Below the pieces are notes generated by a model that did no database searches, was not told the origin of the DNA, and saw nothing but the letters and a program-made list of their open reading frames with translations. A program made the translations under genes and the position numbers. A stretch of 13,183 nucleotides of DNA from the NCBI GenBank assembly GCA_034716535.1, contig JAYEJW010000213.1:1-13183 (forward strand), written 5' to 3'. Shown piece by piece: positions 13,182 through 13,183 of this stretch (the first letter of the stretch is position 1; every line of letters begins with the position of its first letter). Origin of the DNA: JAYEJW01 sp034716535. Lineage in GTDB: Bacteria; Pseudomonadota; Gammaproteobacteria; Chromatiales; Chromatiaceae.

Positions 13182-13183
13182 GG

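Overview
The window is high-GC and densely packed. It reads as chromosomal DNA from a free-living gammaproteobacterium, most likely a sulfur oxidiser of the Chromatiales/Ectothiorhodospirales type. Two observations support this. The first is gammaproteobacterial synteny: a yafS-like gene followed by rnhA and dnaQ, and pyrG-kdsA-eno-ftsB-ispD-ispF-truD. The second is a secreted Gly/Tyr/Trp-rich protein that resembles the sulfur globule envelope proteins of purple and colourless sulfur bacteria. The lineage is inferred from protein content only.

Layout. (1) 2-2739, plus strand: the 3' end of glnS, then a YafS-type methyltransferase, rnhA and dnaQ. A short CTTCGCG-repeat spacer separates rnhA from dnaQ. 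(2) 2720-5058, minus strand: an Fnr-type [4Fe-4S] regulator and, downstream of it, an NhaD-type Na+/H+ antiporter. The tail of nhaD overlaps the tail of dnaQ convergently by 20 bp. A near-consensus FNR box lies over the likely fnr promoter. (3) 5200-5796, minus strand: a self-contained single-gene cassette with a sigma70-like promoter, a leader hairpin, the sulfur globule-like gene and a strong intrinsic terminator. (4) 5980-12422, plus strand: pyrG (CTP synthesis), kdsA (Kdo for LPS), eno (glycolysis), ftsB (divisome), ispD and ispF (MEP isoprenoid pathway) and truD (tRNA pseudouridine-13), mostly joined by 1-7 bp overlaps. (5) 12438-12995, minus strand: a SmrA-type Smr-domain gene convergent with truD. 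Beyond it is the possible C-terminus of a second minus-strand gene cut by the window edge.

How the genes relate. The large plus-strand block is core housekeeping. The parts likely to be lineage-specific are the fnr/nhaD pair and the sulfur globule-like cassette, which together occupy the gap between dnaQ and pyrG. I found no RNA genes, insertion sequences, CRISPR arrays or prophage genes. I do not see a clearly new biological system. The most unusual item is the isolated sulfur globule-like gene and its structured leader.
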